This document shows positions 42,787-44,538 of a stretch of DNA of 44,538 nt, piece by piece. Every line of letters starts with the position of its first letter. Positions within the stretch are counted from its first letter, which is position 1. The DNA is from Sulfurimonadaceae bacterium (lineage in GTDB: Bacteria > Campylobacterota > Campylobacteria > Campylobacterales > Sulfurimonadaceae). The stretch is from the NCBI GenBank assembly GCA_016744575.1, contig JADGEC010000014.1, positions 1-44,538 on the forward strand, written 5' to 3'. The notes below the pieces were generated by a model. The model was not told where the DNA came from, did not search any database, and saw nothing but the letters and a program-made list of their open reading frames with translations. The position numbers and the translations under genes were made by a program.

Positions 42787-43227
42787 ATGAAAGTCTTTAC
42801 AGCATTTAACACCGGAACTGCCGCCTTTATCCTGCTTCTAACAGGTGCTCCACTAGAGCTCCCTTTAGAGCAAGAAGTGCTCCCACGCGAATCGATGAGA
42901 CAAGAGACGAAAAGTGTTATCGCCCGTACAGCTAAACGACTTGAAGAGAATGGTCTACAAACAGAGACGGCATCCATTATAGCGACGAAGCTTTTTGCCC
43001 AAGATGCAGAGCGCACTGCTCTTCTCCTTGAGCAGATCGAGTCCCACTCTATCTTAGACCTCGAAAAGAGTGCCATTGATAAAGTATTGGCAAAACGAGC
43101 TTTACATAGACGCTCGATCGAGCTTGCTTCTTACAGTGGCATCTTAGGGTTTGTCCAAGATACGAAAGGCCGCCCACTCTATGAGATAGAAATAGAGGCA
43201 ATAGGCTTATTGGCCTCAAAGGCATAG
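42787..43227 (+). CDS. Hypothetical protein, 146 aa
   Basis: AAGAGG precedes the ATG. The N-terminus has a moderately hydrophobic stretch (AFNTGTAAFILLLTGAPLEL) that could be a signal peptide. The rest is helical and charged (SVIARTAKRLEENGL, ATKLFAQDAERTALLLEQIESH). No family recognised. Confidence 0.6.
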   Translation: MKVFTAFNTGTAAFILLLTGAPLELPLEQEVLPRESMRQETKSVIARTAKRLEENGLQTETASIIATKLFAQDAERTALLLEQIESHSILDLEKSAIDKVLAKRALHRRSIELASYSGILGFVQDTKGRPLYEIEIEAIGLLASKA

Positions 43228-43357
43228 GATCCAATGCCTTTGATCTGATCGATCACCAGTGACTCATCTCCTTTTGATCTGTATAAAAAAGCCGCACAAA
43301 GAGTTTGTAAGATAAAATCTTATGATAAACAGAGAGATAAAAAAGAGGAAAAATTTT

Positions 43358-43768
43358 ATGAAAGTGACCGAAATACCTTTTGTACGGCTCGTAGGCATAG
43401 AAGATGAGGCTAATGGACTCTCTTTATCGTTTAAAAAAGACGTACAAAACCATATAAAAAGCATCCATGCCAGTGCACAGTTCACATTGGCAGAGACACA
43501 AAGCGGTGTTCATCTACAAAAGGTTTTTTCAGAGCTCGATGGCATGGTAGTCCCTGTGCTGAGAGAGTCACATATAAAATACAAAAAGCCTGCCTTGGAG
43601 AAGATAACAGCTTACGCCGAGTGTACAAGTGAAGCAATAGAGAGGTTTAAAGAGCAGTTTGCGAAAAAAGGTAGAGGCACGATCGGGGTCACTGTCGAGG
43701 TCAGGGATATCAACGATATAGTCACTTCACAAGCGACTTTTAACTGGTTTATACAGGCACATTCATGA
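43358..43768 (+). CDS. Hotdog-fold (DUF4442-like) thioesterase-like protein
   Basis: Start at the ATG at 43358, about 9 bases after GAGG (136 aa). The pattern is hotdog-like: IPFVRLVGIEDEANGLSLSF, HIKSIHASAQFTLAETQSG (the central helix region), then strands ITAYAECTSEA and GTIGVTVEVRDINDIVTSQATFNWFIQ. Such proteins hydrolyse acyl-CoA or related thioesters; the substrate is unknown. An AlkD-family gene follows 19 bases later. Confidence 0.72.
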   Translation: MKVTEIPFVRLVGIEDEANGLSLSFKKDVQNHIKSIHASAQFTLAETQSGVHLQKVFSELDGMVVPVLRESHIKYKKPALEKITAYAECTSEAIERFKEQFAKKGRGTIGVTVEVRDINDIVTSQATFNWFIQAHS

Positions 43769-43787
43769 ATAGAGAGGGAGAATAGCC

Positions 43788-44465
43788 TTGGCAGGATCCT
43801 TTAAAGATATCTACGATCAACGATATATAAGTATGCTTTCGGAGCATATCGTCTCCTCCTACTCCAGATTTGAAAGAGATGATTTTATAAGTAACGTATT
43901 TGATGGTGATTGGGAGAGCAGAGAGCTTAAACAGAGGATGAGACACATCGCAAACACTCTTCATCTCTCTTTACCACAGGACTATTCTCAAGCGATCAAG
44001 ATACTTAGAGATGCGTTTTCCAAGATCGATGCAGGTCATGGACTGGAAAACATGATATTTCAGGACTATGTCGAGGTGTATGGCATGGAAGATGTCGAGA
44101 CATCACTTCAAGCGTTAGAACACTTTACCGTCGGTTCAAGTTCCGAGTTTGCTATCAGACGTTTTATCTTAAGATATCCGGCTCGGACAATGCAACAGAT
44201 GCGAAAGTGGGCGACTGATGATGACCACCATATCAGAAGACTCTCATGTGAGGGGTGTCGACCACGACTACCTTGGGCCATCTCTCTGCCTGCATTTAAA
44301 GAGGACCCAAAGGAGATCATAGAGATACTAGAGATCTTAAAAGATGATGAGAGTGAGTATGTCAGAAAAAGTGTGGCAAATAATCTAAACGATATATCTA
44401 AAGATAACCCTTTAGTCGTGATCGATATAGCAAAAAGATGGTTCCTTCTAAAAAAGTGTGGGTAA
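43788..44465 (+). CDS. AlkD-family DNA alkylation repair protein, C-terminally shortened
   Basis: TTG start with GGAG 8 bases upstream. The 225 residues match AlkD-type HEAT-repeat glycosylases closely: KQRMRHIANTLH, EFAIRRFILRYP, WATDDDHHIRRLSCEGCRPR and LPWAISLPAFKEDPKEI, then YVRKSVANNLNDISKDNP. The family normally continues with a TDWIVKHA-like segment of about 30 residues; here AKRW is followed by FLLKKCG and a stop. A recent frameshift or deletion is the likely cause. Activity may be reduced or lost. Confidence 0.82.
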   Translation: MAGSFKDIYDQRYISMLSEHIVSSYSRFERDDFISNVFDGDWESRELKQRMRHIANTLHLSLPQDYSQAIKILRDAFSKIDAGHGLENMIFQDYVEVYGMEDVETSLQALEHFTVGSSSEFAIRRFILRYPARTMQQMRKWATDDDHHIRRLSCEGCRPRLPWAISLPAFKEDPKEIIEILEILKDDESEYVRKSVANNLNDISKDNPLVVIDIAKRWFLLKKCG

Positions 44466-44510
44466 GTCAAAACAAGCTATGATCATTTATAAGAAAGAGA
44501 GGTCTTAAAG

Positions 44511-44538
44511 ATGATGACCAAAGATCTTTTCCAGATGG
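44511..44538 (+). CDS. Start of a further gene (partial)
   Basis: GAGG at 44499-44502 lies 8 bases before tandem ATGs (44511 and 44514), opening MMTKDLFQM at the window edge. Too short to assign. Confidence 0.35.

Overview
The window is a chromosomal segment of a bacterium, most likely a free-living Campylobacterota (Sulfurimonas/Sulfurovum-like). This is an inference. It rests on -10 boxes of the form GCTATAAT with no clear -35, short intergenic gaps, an ArsS-like kinase with an HELNTPI H-box, many phosphorelay proteins, long-form HisG and a selD-mnmH pair. No rRNA, tRNA, CRISPR array or complete insertion sequence was found.

Layout. 1-4.8 kb: a partial gene end, an XRE-type regulator, several small or secreted unknowns, a YidB/DUF937 protein and an M23 peptidase. 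4.8-8 kb: RecQ, a cold-shock protein with a long structured leader, and YaeQ. 8-12.2 kb: two leftward membrane/coiled-coil unknowns, the selD-mnmH operon (selenophosphate to 2-selenouridine in tRNA) and a HAD protein. 12.2-20 kb: an S1C protease lipoprotein, a DUF1232 protein, a 0.9 kb gene-poor gap, ytfJ-nitroreductase, an SDR, a 5'-nucleotidase-like periplasmic enzyme and a small zinc-ribbon/RHH pair. 20.2-23.1 kb: a 979-residue secreted chitinase joining a GH18 catalytic domain, two chitin-binding modules and a GH19 catalytic domain. 23.3-27.5 kb: a methyltransferase, a Spy-like lipoprotein/response regulator/kinase operon and a secreted protein made of two tandem modules. 27.7-31.8 kb: NYN nuclease-like protein, guanine deaminase, RNase H-like protein, DUF302-like protein, PEBP protein and a tautomerase-like protein.

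31.8-33.5 kb is a decayed locus. An intact PhzF gene is followed by a methyltransferase gene and an SDR gene that each keep their ends but have lost the middle. Between them lies a 266-bp element with perfect 21-bp terminal inverted repeats, a TATA target duplication and nested internal hairpins: a MITE-like element. A lone copy of the same terminus lies at 9004-9018.

34.1-37.3 kb: a membrane kinase next to a receiver/degenerate-GGDEF/EAL protein, probably a c-di-GMP phosphodiesterase module. 37.4-44.5 kb: HisG, a DUF1439-like protein, ArfB, a lipoprotein, a 59-residue membrane protein overlapping a sodium:solute symporter, a protoglobin-PsiE membrane fusion, a hotdog thioesterase-like protein and an AlkD-family protein lacking its C-terminus.

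The most notable items are the dual-family chitinase, the MITE with its two gutted neighbours, and the heme-globin/PsiE fusion. All family assignments come from motif recognition by eye.
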